This document shows positions 10,657 through 19,819 of a stretch of 64,000 bases of DNA, one piece after another. Where the stretch lies: assembly GCA_963798855.1 (NCBI GenBank), contig CAWCUU010000001.1, positions 124,001 to 188,000 on the forward strand, in the 5' to 3' direction. The DNA comes from CAWCUU01 sp963798855 (lineage in GTDB: Bacteria > Gemmatimonadota > Gemmatimonadetes > Longimicrobiales > RSA9). The translations under genes were made by a program, and so were the position numbers. The notes beneath the pieces are model-generated. The model was not told the origin of the DNA, searched no databases, and saw nothing but the letters and a program-made list of their open reading frames with translations. Every line of letters starts with the position of its first letter. Position 1 is the first letter of the stretch.

Positions 10657-12600
10657 TCACTCCTTGTCCTCCTCCACGATCTCGTAGTCCGCCTCGACGA
10701 CGTTCTCGTCACCCGTGGCGGACGTCGCACCCGCGGTTTCGGCCTCCGCGCCGGCGGCCTGGCCCGGCTCCGATCCGGCCGCACCCTGGGCGGCCTCGGC
10801 CTGGTAGAGCTGCTGGCCGGCTGCGCTGAACGCCTGCATCAGCTCGTCGCGCGCCGCGTTCAGCTCGGAGACGTCGTCCTGCTTGAGCGCCTTCTTCGCC
10901 CGCTCGACCGCGGCCTCGAGGCGGCTCTTGGCGTCTGCGGAGACCTTGTCGCCCCACTCCTTGCTGTCCTTCTCGACCTGATAGACGAGAGAGTCGAGCT
11001 GGTTGCGGGTTTCGATCCGCTCCCGTCGCTCCTTGTCCTCGCCGGCGTGGGACTCGGCGTCCTTCACCATCCGGTCGATCTCGTGGTCCGACAGCCCGCT
11101 CGACGCCTCGATCCGGATCTTCTGCTCCTTGCCCGTGGCGCGGTCCTTCGCGCTCACGTGGAGGATACCGTTCGCGTCAATGTCGAATGTGACCTCGATC
11201 TGCGGCATGCCGCGCGGCGCCGGCGGGATGCCGGTCAACTGGAATCGGCCGATCGTCTTGTTGTCGATCGCCATGGGCCGCTCGCCCTGCAGCACGTGGA
11301 TCTCCACCGTCGTCTGACTGTCCTCGGCCGTCGAGAAGACCTCCGACTTCTTCGTCGGGATCGTCGTGTTGCGCGGGATCAGCGGAGTCATCACCCCACC
11401 CAGCGTCTCGATGCCGAGCGAGAGCGGCGACACATCCAGCAGCAGGACATCCTTGACGTCGCCCGCCAGCACGCCGCCCTGGATCGCGGCGCCGACGGCC
11501 ACGACCTCGTCGGGATTGACGCCCTTGTGCGGCTCCTTGCCGAAGAAGTCCTTCACGATCTGCTGCACCTTCGGGATCCGCGTCGAGCCCCCGACGAGGA
11601 TCACCTCGTTCACCTGGCCCGGCTCGAGTCCCGCGTCCTGCAGCGCCTGCTTCATCGGCGGGATCGTCCGCTGGATGAGATCGTCGACGAGTTGCTCGAA
11701 CTTCGCGCGCGTCAGCGTAATGTTGAGGTGCTTCGGACCCTCCTGCGTCGCCGTGATGAACGGCAGGTTGATGTCCGTCTGCGCGGTCGAGGAAAGCTCC
11801 ATCTTCGCCTTCTCCGCCGCCTCCTTCAGCCGCTGTAGCGCCATCGGGTCCTTGGACAGATCGATACCCTGGTCCTTCTTGAACTCCTCCACCAGCCAGT
11901 CGATCACCCGCTGGTCGAAATCGTCGCCGCCCAGGTGGGTGTCGCCGTTCGTCGCCTTCACCTCGAAGACGCCATCGCCCAGCTCGAGGACCGAGATGTC
12001 GTAGGTGCCGCCACCGAGGTCGTAGACGGCGATGATCTCGTCCTTCTTCTTGTCGAGGCCGTAGGCGAGCGCAGCTGCGGTCGGCTCGTTGATGATCCGC
12101 AGCACGTCGAGCCCGGCGATCTTGCCCGCGTCCTTCGTCGCCTGCCGCTGCGAGTCGTTGAAGTAGGCGGGCACCGTCACCACCGCCTGCTTCACTTCCT
12201 GCCCCAGGTAGTCCTCGGCCGTCTGCCTCATCTTCTGCAGGATCATTGCCGAGATCTCGGGCGGCGTGAACGTCTTGTCCGTGTTGGGGACGTGCACCTG
12301 CACCCGATCGCCGCTGTCGCAGCGGACCTCGTAGGGCACCTTCGTGCGCTCGCTCTCCACCTCCGAGCAGCGCCGGCCCATGAAGCGCTTGATCGAGAAG
12401 ATCGTGTTCTTCGGATTGGTGATCGCCTGCCGGCGCGCGACCTGCCCGACGAGGCGCTCGCCGTCCTTGGTGAACGCCACCACGGATGGCGTCGTGCGTC
12501 CGCCCTCGGCATTGGGGATCACCACCGGGTCGCCACCCTCCATCACGGCCACGACCGAGTTCGTCGTCCCCAGATCGATGCCGATCACCTTGTTGGCCAT
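10657..12600 (-). CDS. dnaK: Chaperone DnaK (Hsp70)
   Basis: ATP-dependent chaperone working with DnaJ and GrpE. The start is the ATG at 12600, giving 647 residues that open MANKVIGIDLGTTNS, because AAGGAG lies 6-7 bases upstream and homologues begin there. The nucleotide-binding domain contains VYDLGGGTYDIS and ILVGGSTRIP; the substrate-binding domain begins at DVSPLSLGIET; the tail EADYEIVEEDKE is the usual acidic Hsp70 end. grpE and dnaJ are not adjacent, and no CIRCE inverted repeat is seen upstream. A sigma-54-like element is present at 12680-12695. Confidence 0.98.
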   Translation of the reverse strand: MANKVIGIDLGTTNSVVAVMEGGDPVVIPNAEGGRTTPSVVAFTKDGERLVGQVARRQAITNPKNTIFSIKRFMGRRCSEVESERTKVPYEVRCDSGDRVQVHVPNTDKTFTPPEISAMILQKMRQTAEDYLGQEVKQAVVTVPAYFNDSQRQATKDAGKIAGLDVLRIINEPTAAALAYGLDKKKDEIIAVYDLGGGTYDISVLELGDGVFEVKATNGDTHLGGDDFDQRVIDWLVEEFKKDQGIDLSKDPMALQRLKEAAEKAKMELSSTAQTDINLPFITATQEGPKHLNITLTRAKFEQLVDDLIQRTIPPMKQALQDAGLEPGQVNEVILVGGSTRIPKVQQIVKDFFGKEPHKGVNPDEVVAVGAAIQGGVLAGDVKDVLLLDVSPLSLGIETLGGVMTPLIPRNTTIPTKKSEVFSTAEDSQTTVEIHVLQGERPMAIDNKTIGRFQLTGIPPAPRGMPQIEVTFDIDANGILHVSAKDRATGKEQKIRIEASSGLSDHEIDRMVKDAESHAGEDKERRERIETRNQLDSLVYQVEKDSKEWGDKVSADAKSRLEAAVERAKKALKQDDVSELNAARDELMQAFSAAGQQLYQAEAAQGAAGSEPGQAAGAEAETAGATSATGDENVVEADYEIVEEDKE

Positions 12601-12679
12601 TGCCACTCCTTGGTCCATGCTCGTTCGGATTCGCGACGGGCGGGCGCCCTCGGCACCCTGCCCGAACACGTCCGGGACG

Positions 12680-12695
12680 TGCAACGCATGTGCCA
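12680..12695 (-). promoter_or_regulatory. Sigma-54-type (-24/-12) promoter candidate for dnaK
   Basis: The minus strand reads TGGCAC-N5-TTGCA, matching the RpoN consensus TGGCACG-N4-TTGCW except for one base, with the required 10 bases between the -24 GG and the -12 GC. Initiation would fall near 12669, leaving a leader of about 70 bases before the well-supported dnaK start. The window encodes a sigma-54 activator at 2527-4101, but a link between the two is inference. Confidence 0.5.
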
Positions 12696-12773
12696 CGGAA
12701 GGCCCGTAATTTCGCGCCATTTCGGCGCTGTGCCGGCGCCGCTCGTGCCAGCATGGCAGGAGCCGCCGGAGGT

Positions 12774-12802
12774 TTGACACGCCTGACAGCCGAGCCTATT
12801 CT
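12774..12802 (+). promoter_or_regulatory. Sigma-70-type promoter for the rhomboid gene
   Basis: A perfect -35 TTGACA (12774-12779) and TATTCT (12797-12802) are 17 bases apart. The predicted start near 12809 gives a leader of about 20 bases containing GGAG (12819-12822) before the TTG start codon. It is one of the closest matches to consensus in the window. Confidence 0.7.
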
Positions 12803-12828
12803 GCCGCGCCCAGCCGCCGGAGACGCCC

Positions 12829-13563
12829 TTGCTTCCGCTTCGCGACGAGAATCCGACCCGGCTCACGCCGTTCATCACGTTGATGATCATCGCGGTGAAC
12901 GTCGCCGTCTGGGTGTATGTCCAGGGGGCGGGGCTGAATCCGAGCAGACTGGTCGCCTCGGTATGCACCTACGGCATGATCCCGGCCGAGGTCACGGGTG
13001 CCGTCGGCGGCCACGCCGGCGTCGAGCTGGCGCCGGGTGCGACGTGCGCGTTCGGCGGCCTGACCTGGCAGGCCGTGCTGACGAGCATGTTCCTGCACGG
13101 CGGCTGGGTACATCTGCTCGGCAACATGTGGTTCCTCTGGCTGTTCGGGAACAACATCGAAGACTCCATGGGCCATGCCCGGTTCCTCGTGTTCTACCTG
13201 CTCATGGGAGTCCTGGCCGCGGGGGCGCAGATCCTGGCGGCGCCCACTGCGCCGGTGCCCACCGTCGGGGCATCGGGAGCGATCAGCGGTGTAATGGGGG
13301 CCTACCTGCTGCTCTATCCGCGGGTGCGTGTGGAAACGTTGTTCATCTTCATCATCTTCGTGCGCATCATCGCCGTTCCCGCCTGGTTCATCCTGATCGA
13401 GTGGTTCGTGCTCCAGATCCTCGCGAACATGGCGACACCGGAGTCGGGCGGCGGGATCGCGTACGGAGCGCACATCGGCGGTTTCATCGCGGGGCTCCTG
13501 CTGATCTCGCTCTTCCGCGATCCTCGGCTCGTGGCCACGAAGCGGCGGTCGGTTCTGCTATGA
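12829..13563 (+). CDS. Rhomboid-family intramembrane serine protease
   Basis: Cleaves transmembrane substrates within the inner membrane. The 244-residue protein has about six membrane segments. The active-site Ser149 is in GASGAISG and the His215 in YGAHIGG; HGGWVHLLGNMWFLW with an upstream His is the usual L1/TM2 signature. The frame starts at TTG, placed 6 bases after GGAG and fitting the promoter just upstream. Substrate is unknown. Confidence 0.93.
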   Translation: MLPLRDENPTRLTPFITLMIIAVNVAVWVYVQGAGLNPSRLVASVCTYGMIPAEVTGAVGGHAGVELAPGATCAFGGLTWQAVLTSMFLHGGWVHLLGNMWFLWLFGNNIEDSMGHARFLVFYLLMGVLAAGAQILAAPTAPVPTVGASGAISGVMGAYLLLYPRVRVETLFIFIIFVRIIAVPAWFILIEWFVLQILANMATPESGGGIAYGAHIGGFIAGLLLISLFRDPRLVATKRRSVLL

Positions 13564-13612
13564 GCGGTCGGGTCAGGTTGTCGGCTCCCTGCCTGTGACG
13601 AGAGAGGACCGA

Positions 13613-15196
13613 ATGCGGCTCTGGGGGGTGAACGCGACCCGTTCGCCGGCGTTGTTGCTCGGGTTGCTCGCGTTGCTCGCGGCGCCGGCGTCGGGGCAGA
13701 CAGTTCGGCCGTCGCAGGGAGGCGACAGCGCAGGGCCGGCGCCGCAGCTGGCGGATACGCCGGCCGCAGTGCAGGCGCAGGACAGCGGGGCTGCTCCGTC
13801 GATCTCGGCTGCGGAGGCGCTCCGCCGCGCCCGCGAGAACGTGCATACGGCGTGGTGGGAGCGGCTCATCTCGCTGTTCGGGATGTTCGTGCTCCTCTTC
13901 ATCGCGTGGCTGCTCAGCGTGGACCGGAAGACGGTTCCCTGGCGCGTGATCGGCTGGGGGATGGGCCTGCAGTTCGTGTTCGCCCTGTTCATCCTGCGCA
14001 CGCGGGCGGGCGCGGCGGTCTTTGCGGCGGCGAACACGGTGATCGTCGCGCTGCTGGGCTTCACCGTGGATGGTGCGCGCTTCCTCTTCGGCAATCTGGT
14101 GTGGAACAACGTCCCCGTCGGAGCGGGGGCCATGGGGAACGGCGGATTCAACCCGTCGGCGCAGATGGCCGCGAATACGGGCGCGTACTTCGCCTTCAAC
14201 GTGCTGCCGACGATCATCTTCTTCTCGTCGCTGATGACGCTGCTGTACTACCTCGGCGTCATGCAATGGGCGGTGAAGGGGGTGGCGTGGGTGATGATGC
14301 GCACGATGAAGACGTCGGGTGCCGAGACGCTGTCCACCTCCGGCAACATCTTCCTCGGGCAGACGGAGGCGCCGCTGCTGATCAAGCCGTTCGTCGAGCG
14401 GATGACGAACTCGGAGCTGATGGCGGTGATGACGGGAGGCTTCGCGACGGTGGCCGGGGGCGTGATGGCTGCGTACGTCGGGATGCTGGTCGGCGTGTTC
14501 CCGAACATCGCCGGTCACCTGATGGCCGCGAGCGTGATCTCGGCGCCCGCGACCCTGGTGGTGGCGAAGCTGATGTACCCGGAGAAGGAGGAGCCGGTGA
14601 CGCGGGACTCCCTCTCGGTGAACGTTCCGCGACAGGACGCCAACGTGATCGACGCGGCGGCGCGCGGTGCCGGCGAAGGGCTGACACTGGCACTGAACGT
14701 GGGAGCGATGCTGCTCGCGTTCATCGCGCTGATCGCGCTGTTCAACGCGCTGCTGGGCTGGGTTTCCGGGGTGACGGGCCTGACCGGCTGGCTGCACGCC
14801 GCCGGCTTTCTCGCCCAGGGTTCGCCGCTGACGCTCCAGGCGCTGTTCGGCTGGCTGCTCGCCCCGCTCGCCTGGGTCATGGGCGTGCCGTGGAAGGACG
14901 CCGCCGACATCGGCTCCCTGATCGGGATCAAGACGGCGGTCAACGAGTTCGTCGCCTACCTCCAGCTCGCGACCGAGCTCTCCAACGGAGTACGGCTCTC
15001 TCCGCGCTCCGTGATCATCGCGACGTACGCGCTATGCGGCTTCGCCAACTTCAGCTCGATCGCGATCCAGATCGGCGGCATCGGCGGGATCGCGCCGAGC
15101 CGGCGCAGCGATTTGGCCCGTCTGGGGCTGCGCGCCATGGTCGCGGGATCGATCGCGTCGTTCCTGACCGCGACCGTCGCCGGGATGGTGATCTAG
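13613..15196 (+). CDS. Concentrative nucleoside transporter (CNT family) with N-terminal signal peptide
   Basis: Cation-coupled import of nucleosides through the inner membrane. From the ATG at 13613 (AGAGAGGA upstream) the protein has 527 residues; an in-frame GTG at 13595 is an alternative. The core carries CNT hallmarks such as GQTEAPLLIKPF and NEFVAYLQL, with multiple membrane helices. Unusually, the first 30 residues look like a cleavable signal peptide (LLGLLALLAAPASGQ), followed by an about 60-residue Pro/Ala/Gln-rich segment that would be periplasmic. It lies 2 bases before the purine nucleoside phosphorylase gene, indicating uptake coupled to phosphorolysis. Confidence 0.93.
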   Translation: MRLWGVNATRSPALLLGLLALLAAPASGQTVRPSQGGDSAGPAPQLADTPAAVQAQDSGAAPSISAAEALRRARENVHTAWWERLISLFGMFVLLFIAWLLSVDRKTVPWRVIGWGMGLQFVFALFILRTRAGAAVFAAANTVIVALLGFTVDGARFLFGNLVWNNVPVGAGAMGNGGFNPSAQMAANTGAYFAFNVLPTIIFFSSLMTLLYYLGVMQWAVKGVAWVMMRTMKTSGAETLSTSGNIFLGQTEAPLLIKPFVERMTNSELMAVMTGGFATVAGGVMAAYVGMLVGVFPNIAGHLMAASVISAPATLVVAKLMYPEKEEPVTRDSLSVNVPRQDANVIDAAARGAGEGLTLALNVGAMLLAFIALIALFNALLGWVSGVTGLTGWLHAAGFLAQGSPLTLQALFGWLLAPLAWVMGVPWKDAADIGSLIGIKTAVNEFVAYLQLATELSNGVRLSPRSVIIATYALCGFANFSSIAIQIGGIGGIAPSRRSDLARLGLRAMVAGSIASFLTATVAGMVI

Positions 15197-15198
15197 CG

Positions 15199-16059
15199 AT
15201 GTCCCGCCCGATGAAGCCGCATGCGGCGGCGGAGCCCGTTGCAGCGCTGCGGCACGTGCAGGCGCGCGTCCGCATGCGGCCTTCGGTCATGATGGTGCTG
15301 GGCTCCGGGCTCGGCGAGCTCGCCGACGAGATCGAGGACGCAGTCCACATCCCGTACGGCGAGATCCCGGGATTCGCGCCGGCTCGGGTCGAGGGACACC
15401 GGGGCCGTCTCGTGGCGGGTCGCCTCGAGGGCATCGACTGCATCGTTGCGCAGGGCCGCTACCATCTGTACGAGGGCCACTCTGCCCGCAGCGCCGCGCT
15501 TCCCGTGCGGGTGATGGCCGCGCTCGGCGCGCGGACGCTGCTCGTGACGAACGCGGCGGGCGCAGTGAACCGGGCCTTCCGTGCCGGCGACCTGATGCTG
15601 ATCGACGACCACATCAACTTCCTCTGGCGCAACCCGCTCATCGGCCCCGTCGCGGAGGGCGAGCCGCGATTTCCGGACCTGTCGCAGCCGTACTCCGCCG
15701 AGTTGCAGGATCTTGCCTCGCGCGCGGCGCTCGAGCTCGGGTTCCCGCTGCGTCGCGGCGTCTATTGCGCGCTTCTCGGACCGAGCTACGAGACGCCGGC
15801 GGAGATCCGTATGATGCAGCGGCTGGGCGCCGACGCCGTCGGAATGAGCACGGTCCCCGAGGTGCTGGTCGCGCTCTCGCTCGGCGTGGCGGTGCTCGGG
15901 ATCTCCCTGATCACGAATCCGGCGGCCGGCCTATCGGTCGGGCCGCTCAGCCACGACGAGGTGGTTCGATCCGCGGCCCTGGCGCGGGATGCGTTCGGCC
16001 GGCTCGTGCGTACCCTCCTGCGGGAGCCCGCCTTCGCCCGAAGGCGAGGCGCGCCTTGA
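15199..16059 (+). CDS. punA: Purine nucleoside phosphorylase, trimeric type
   Basis: Splits purine (deoxy)ribonucleosides with phosphate to free base and (deoxy)ribose-1-phosphate. From the ATG at 15199 it has 286 residues. Motifs: GSGLG (phosphate loop), GRYHLYEGH, TNAAGAVN, GPSYETPAEIRM and DAVGMSTVPEV. ITNPAAG carries the Asn typical of 6-oxopurine (inosine/guanosine) enzymes; methylthioadenosine phosphorylases have Asp there. It begins 2 bases after the nucleoside transporter. Confidence 0.94.
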   Translation: MSRPMKPHAAAEPVAALRHVQARVRMRPSVMMVLGSGLGELADEIEDAVHIPYGEIPGFAPARVEGHRGRLVAGRLEGIDCIVAQGRYHLYEGHSARSAALPVRVMAALGARTLLVTNAAGAVNRAFRAGDLMLIDDHINFLWRNPLIGPVAEGEPRFPDLSQPYSAELQDLASRAALELGFPLRRGVYCALLGPSYETPAEIRMMQRLGADAVGMSTVPEVLVALSLGVAVLGISLITNPAAGLSVGPLSHDEVVRSAALARDAFGRLVRTLLREPAFARRRGAP

Positions 16060-16120
16060 TGCGGGCGTGGCGCGCCGAGAGATTGGATCCGTTGTTCGTT
16101 CCTCCCAGCCAGGGATGCCG

Positions 16121-17782
16121 ATGAAGGCGTGGATCCATGCCCGGTTGTCACCGGCCGCGAGCTTTGCCGGCCTGGCGGTCGTCGCGTTTGTCGCCGTGGC
16201 CTGCTCCGAGCGCCCCACCCCGCGCGCCAATGCCGGAGCCGGGCCGGTCGACGGCGGAACGCTCGTCGTCGCGGCGCACGTGGACCTCGAGTTCCCGAAC
16301 TCGATCCTGGCCGGCGAGGTCTGGACACAGGAGGTCAACCGCTACCTGCTGTTCCTGCCGCTCGTCCGCTACGACTCCGCGCTCGGCTATGAGCCGCGCT
16401 TGGCGGAGTCGTGGAAACAGCCGTCCGATTCCACGTTGGTCTTCCGGTTGCGAAGGGGGGTTCACTGGCACGATGGCGAGCCGGTCGATGCGTACGACCT
16501 GGCGTTCACCTTCGATCGCGTGAAGGACACGCTCACCGCCTCCCCGCGCGTGTCCGACCTCACCGGCTGGAGGGACGCGCAGGTCGTCGATTCCTTCACG
16601 GTCCGCTTCCGTATCGATCCGGACCCCGACCCTCTGGCCGCATGGGTCAATCTGCCGATCATGCCGCGTCACTTGCTGGATACGATTCCGGCGGAGCGGA
16701 TGAGGCAGGCCGAGTTCAACCGGCATCCGGTCGGGGACGGGCCGTTCCGCTTCGTCTCGAGAACGGCGAACGACCGCTGGGTGTTCGAGGCGAACCGGTC
16801 GTTCCCGGCCGAGCTCGGTGGCCCGCCGCACCTGGAGCGGGTGGTGTGGAGGGTGATCGCGGAGCCGACCGCCGGCCTGGCCGAGCTGCTGACGGGGCAG
16901 GCGCAGCTCTCGCTCGCGCTGCCGGCGGACAAGATCCGCGAGGTCGAGGCGGCCGCCGGCGCGCACGTCGTGGCGAGGCCGACGCTGAAGTTCACGATGA
17001 TCATCTGGAACGGGAAGCGCGCCCCGCTCGGCGACGTGCGGGTGCGCCGAGCTCTGACCATGGGGCTGGACCGGCAGGAGATCGTGGATGTGCTCCGCAG
17101 CGGTCGGGGCGAGGTCGCCGCCGGTCCCGTCGCGCCGGGCAGCTGGGCGGCGGACAGCAGCCTCAAGCCGCTCCCGTTCGATACGACCGCCGCTCGCGAG
17201 CTGCTGGCGGAAGCCGGCTTCCGGGACCGCAACGGCGATGGCGTGGCCGAGGGGCCAGGTGGACGAGCGCTGGCGTTCGATCTGCTGATCCCGGCGAACA
17301 ACTCAATGAATCGGGATCTCGCCCAGATGATCCAGGCGCAGCTCTCGCGCATCGGTGTGAAGGTGGGAATCCGGCCGCAGGATGCGGCGACGCTGACGGC
17401 CAATGTACTCTCTCCTCGACGCCGCTTCGACGCTGTGCTGCTATCCTGGGAGACGGCGATGCGCCCGGACGTGAGGGTGATCTTCCATTCCCAGTCGCTC
17501 GGTCAGCCGTTCGCCGCGGCCTCCTACGCGAACCCTGCTTTCGACGTCGCGGTCGACAGCGCCGAGGCCGCATCGAGCCGCGCCACCGCGGCACCGTACT
17601 GGCGCACCGCCCAGCGCATCCTTCGCGATGAGGAGCCCTGGACCTTCCTCTACTACTACCCGGACCTGTTCGGCGTGCGCGATGAGCTGCGCGGCGTCGA
17701 CATGGACATTCGTGGCGCGTTCCGCGGCATCGACGGGTGGTGGCTCGCGGTCGGCGACTCCGTCGCCGCGGCCACGCCATGA
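16121..17782 (+). CDS. ABC transporter substrate-binding lipoprotein, family 5
   Basis: Extracytoplasmic solute receptor of the dipeptide/oligopeptide/nickel class. The start at 16121 (553 residues) follows AGGG by 6 bases and gives an ideal lipoprotein leader, with lipobox VAVAC at about residues 22-26. The mature part opens GGTLVVAAHVDLEFPNSI and has the family pattern ESWKQPSDSTLVFRLRRGVHWHDG. No permease or ATPase genes are adjacent, so partner and ligand are unknown; binding of a nucleoside or peptide cannot be decided from sequence. Confidence 0.9.
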   Translation: MKAWIHARLSPAASFAGLAVVAFVAVACSERPTPRANAGAGPVDGGTLVVAAHVDLEFPNSILAGEVWTQEVNRYLLFLPLVRYDSALGYEPRLAESWKQPSDSTLVFRLRRGVHWHDGEPVDAYDLAFTFDRVKDTLTASPRVSDLTGWRDAQVVDSFTVRFRIDPDPDPLAAWVNLPIMPRHLLDTIPAERMRQAEFNRHPVGDGPFRFVSRTANDRWVFEANRSFPAELGGPPHLERVVWRVIAEPTAGLAELLTGQAQLSLALPADKIREVEAAAGAHVVARPTLKFTMIIWNGKRAPLGDVRVRRALTMGLDRQEIVDVLRSGRGEVAAGPVAPGSWAADSSLKPLPFDTTAARELLAEAGFRDRNGDGVAEGPGGRALAFDLLIPANNSMNRDLAQMIQAQLSRIGVKVGIRPQDAATLTANVLSPRRRFDAVLLSWETAMRPDVRVIFHSQSLGQPFAAASYANPAFDVAVDSAEAASSRATAAPYWRTAQRILRDEEPWTFLYYYPDLFGVRDELRGVDMDIRGAFRGIDGWWLAVGDSVAAATP

Positions 17783-17961
17783 GCCAGCCGACGCCGATGC
17801 TGCCGCAGTGGACCGGCGTGATCGTCGCGCTCCTGCTCGGTGCGCTCGTCCGCCTGTTGCGCCTGCCGGTACCCGCGCCGCCGACGGTCTGGGGCGCGCT
17901 CATGGTGCTGGGGTTGACCGTCGGCTATCTGCTGATGAGCTGGTTCCTGACCCGCAGCTGA
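17779..17961 (+). CDS. XapX-domain small membrane protein
   Basis: A 60-residue protein with two predicted membrane helices flanking the PVPAPPTVWGAL motif typical of the XapX family (DUF1427). Function of the family is not established. The ATG overlaps the stop of the binding-protein gene (ATGA), so it is translationally coupled to it. It converges with thiD after a 20-base gap. Confidence 0.7.
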   Translation: MSQPTPMLPQWTGVIVALLLGALVRLLRLPVPAPPTVWGALMVLGLTVGYLLMSWFLTRS

Positions 17962-17981
17962 GCCGGGGCTCGCTCGGGCGC

Positions 17982-18785
17982 TCACCGATCGTCAGTCGGC
18001 GGCGCAGCGACGAAATGGTTCAGCGGGCCGTGTCCCGATCCCAGGCCCGGCGCCAATGCAATCGCCCGCTGCACGAAGTCCAGCGCATCCGTGACCGCCT
18101 CGAGAAGCGGCCGGCCGAGGGCGAGCCCGGCGGCGATCCCCGCCGACAGCGTGCAGCCGGTACCATGTGTGCTTCTCGTCGGAATCCGCGGATGCTGCCA
18201 GCGGTGATAGCCGCGACCGTCGTAAAGCACGTCCACCAAGGTGTCGGCCCGCAAGTGGCCGCCCTTCACGAGCGCGGCGCCTGCGCCGCGCTCGACGAGT
18301 GCGCTCGCCATCGTTCGCATCGCGTCCTCGCCCGCAGCTTCGATGCCCGTGAGGATGGCCGCCTCCTCCAGGTTCGGCGTCGCGACCACGCACTGCGGCA
18401 GCAGGAGATCGGACACCGCGGCCACGGCGTCCTCATCCAGCAGCCGATCCCCGCTGCTCGCCACCATGACCGGGTCGAGGACATAGCCTCCGAGCGATGC
18501 CGAACGGATCGTTCGGGAAACCGTCTCGACCAGCGTCGCTGTCGCGAGCATGCCGGTCTTGAATGCGACGGGGCGAAGGTCCTCGGCGATCGCCCGGATC
18601 TGCGCCTCGACCACGTCCGCGGGAATCGGGTGCACGGCCCGGACACCGAGCGTGTTCTGAGCCGTCACGGCCGTGAGCGCGGCCGTCCCGTAAACGCCGA
18701 AAGCGTGAAAGGTCTTGAGGTCGGCTTCGATGCCGGCACCACCGCCGCTGTCGCTGCCGGCGATCGTCAGGGCGATCGGGATCAT
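17982..18785 (-). CDS. thiD: Hydroxymethylpyrimidine (phosphate) kinase ThiD
   Basis: Phosphorylates HMP and HMP-phosphate to HMP-pyrophosphate in thiamine synthesis. The 267-residue ribokinase-fold protein has the N-terminal IAGSDSGGGAGIEADLKT, KTGM, LDPVM and the anion-hole/catalytic STHGTGCTLSAGIA near residue 215. thiE and thiO are elsewhere in this window (42059 and 21587). No TPP riboswitch pattern was seen upstream. Confidence 0.96.
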   Translation of the reverse strand: MIPIALTIAGSDSGGGAGIEADLKTFHAFGVYGTAALTAVTAQNTLGVRAVHPIPADVVEAQIRAIAEDLRPVAFKTGMLATATLVETVSRTIRSASLGGYVLDPVMVASSGDRLLDEDAVAAVSDLLLPQCVVATPNLEEAAILTGIEAAGEDAMRTMASALVERGAGAALVKGGHLRADTLVDVLYDGRGYHRWQHPRIPTRSTHGTGCTLSAGIAAGLALGRPLLEAVTDALDFVQRAIALAPGLGSGHGPLNHFVAAPPTDDR

Positions 18786-18911
18786 GCCGAAAAGCTAGGG
18801 GCGCGGCCCCGCCCGCGCACTCCGGGCGGCGGGGCGTCCGGATGCGCAGCCACGAACGGCCACGCATCCGGATCGCAGTCGCGCGATCGCACGCTGGTCA
18901 GCCGATCGCGC

Positions 18912-19751
18912 TCACCGGCCGTTGTTCGTGCGGTACTGCGGCGGCGGTGCCGGATAGCGCTCCATCCGCGACTTGAACCGCGCAAACGCCTGCGAGTTCG
19001 TCTGCAGCTGCCCCGACTGCGGGTACTTCTGCAGCAGACGCCGCACGTCCGCGATGCGATCCTGTGCAGTCGGGTGCGTCGCGAACCATTGCTCGACGGT
19101 GCTCGGCTGCCGCTTCTGCATATCGAGCAGCTTCTGGAAGAACGTCAGCAGCCCCTCCGGGTCGATGCCGGTGCGGACGAGCAGCGGAACCGCGTTTTCA
19201 TCCGCCTGCGTCTCCGCCTCGCGGCTGTAGTTCGCGAATACCGCCGTGCCTCCGACCTGGATCGCCGCCTGCTCGACACCCGAGGGTGCCCGACCCAGCA
19301 GGATATAGGCGAGGTTCACACCGAGGTTCGCCGTCTGCGCACGCTCGATCTGCTTCGCACTGTGCCTCAGCTCCACGTGCGAGATCTCGTGCCCGAGGAC
19401 TCCGGCCAGCTCCGACAGATTCGACGCCTTTTCGATCACGCCGCGGTTCACGTACACGAACCCGCCCGGCAGCGCGAACGCATTCACTTCGTCCGTGTTG
19501 ACGATGTAGAAGTGCCAGTCGAGATTCCGTCTGCCGTGGCTCGCGAGCTGGTTGCCGAGCGCGCTGATGTACTGCTGCAGGGCGGCGTCCTCGACGATCG
19601 GCAGCTGCTGGTTCGCCTGGGCCGCGTACTGCTGTCCCAGCGCGACTTCCTGCTGCGTCGATATCGCGCAGCCGCCAGCGCCGAAGGCGAGAGCGCAGGA
19701 CGTCGTCGTGGCGAGCGCGAGCCGGCGCGTCGCGCGGAGCATCGTTTTCAT
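18912..19751 (-). CDS. M48-family zinc metallopeptidase lipoprotein
   Basis: Periplasm-facing peptidase of the BepA/YcaL/LoiP type. The 279-residue protein starts with a lipoprotein leader (lipobox AGGC, Cys near residue 28). The zinc motif HEISH is at 121-125, and the third ligand Glu near 178 in SREAETQAD. A TPR array as in BepA is absent. The start is supported by GGGAGG 8 bases upstream. It is divergent from the SpoU methyltransferase gene. Outer-membrane quality control is the likely job (inference). Confidence 0.93.
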   Translation of the reverse strand: MKTMLRATRRLALATTTSCALAFGAGGCAISTQQEVALGQQYAAQANQQLPIVEDAALQQYISALGNQLASHGRRNLDWHFYIVNTDEVNAFALPGGFVYVNRGVIEKASNLSELAGVLGHEISHVELRHSAKQIERAQTANLGVNLAYILLGRAPSGVEQAAIQVGGTAVFANYSREAETQADENAVPLLVRTGIDPEGLLTFFQKLLDMQKRQPSTVEQWFATHPTAQDRIADVRRLLQKYPQSGQLQTNSQAFARFKSRMERYPAPPPQYRTNNGR

Positions 19752-19819
19752 TGATCGGCCTCCCTAAGTACCTTGGTCTCATAAGCTTGCGGGCAAGACA
19801 TGTTCCACTGTCACGCGCC

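Noticed and set aside
12601..12828. CIRCE element or sigma-32 site upstream of dnaK
   Set aside because: No TTAGCACTC/GAGTGCTAA inverted repeat and no good heat-shock -35/-10 pair found.
17982..18911. TPP riboswitch near thiD (also checked near thiE and thiO)
   Set aside because: The CTGAGA and ACCTGATC-type core was not present.
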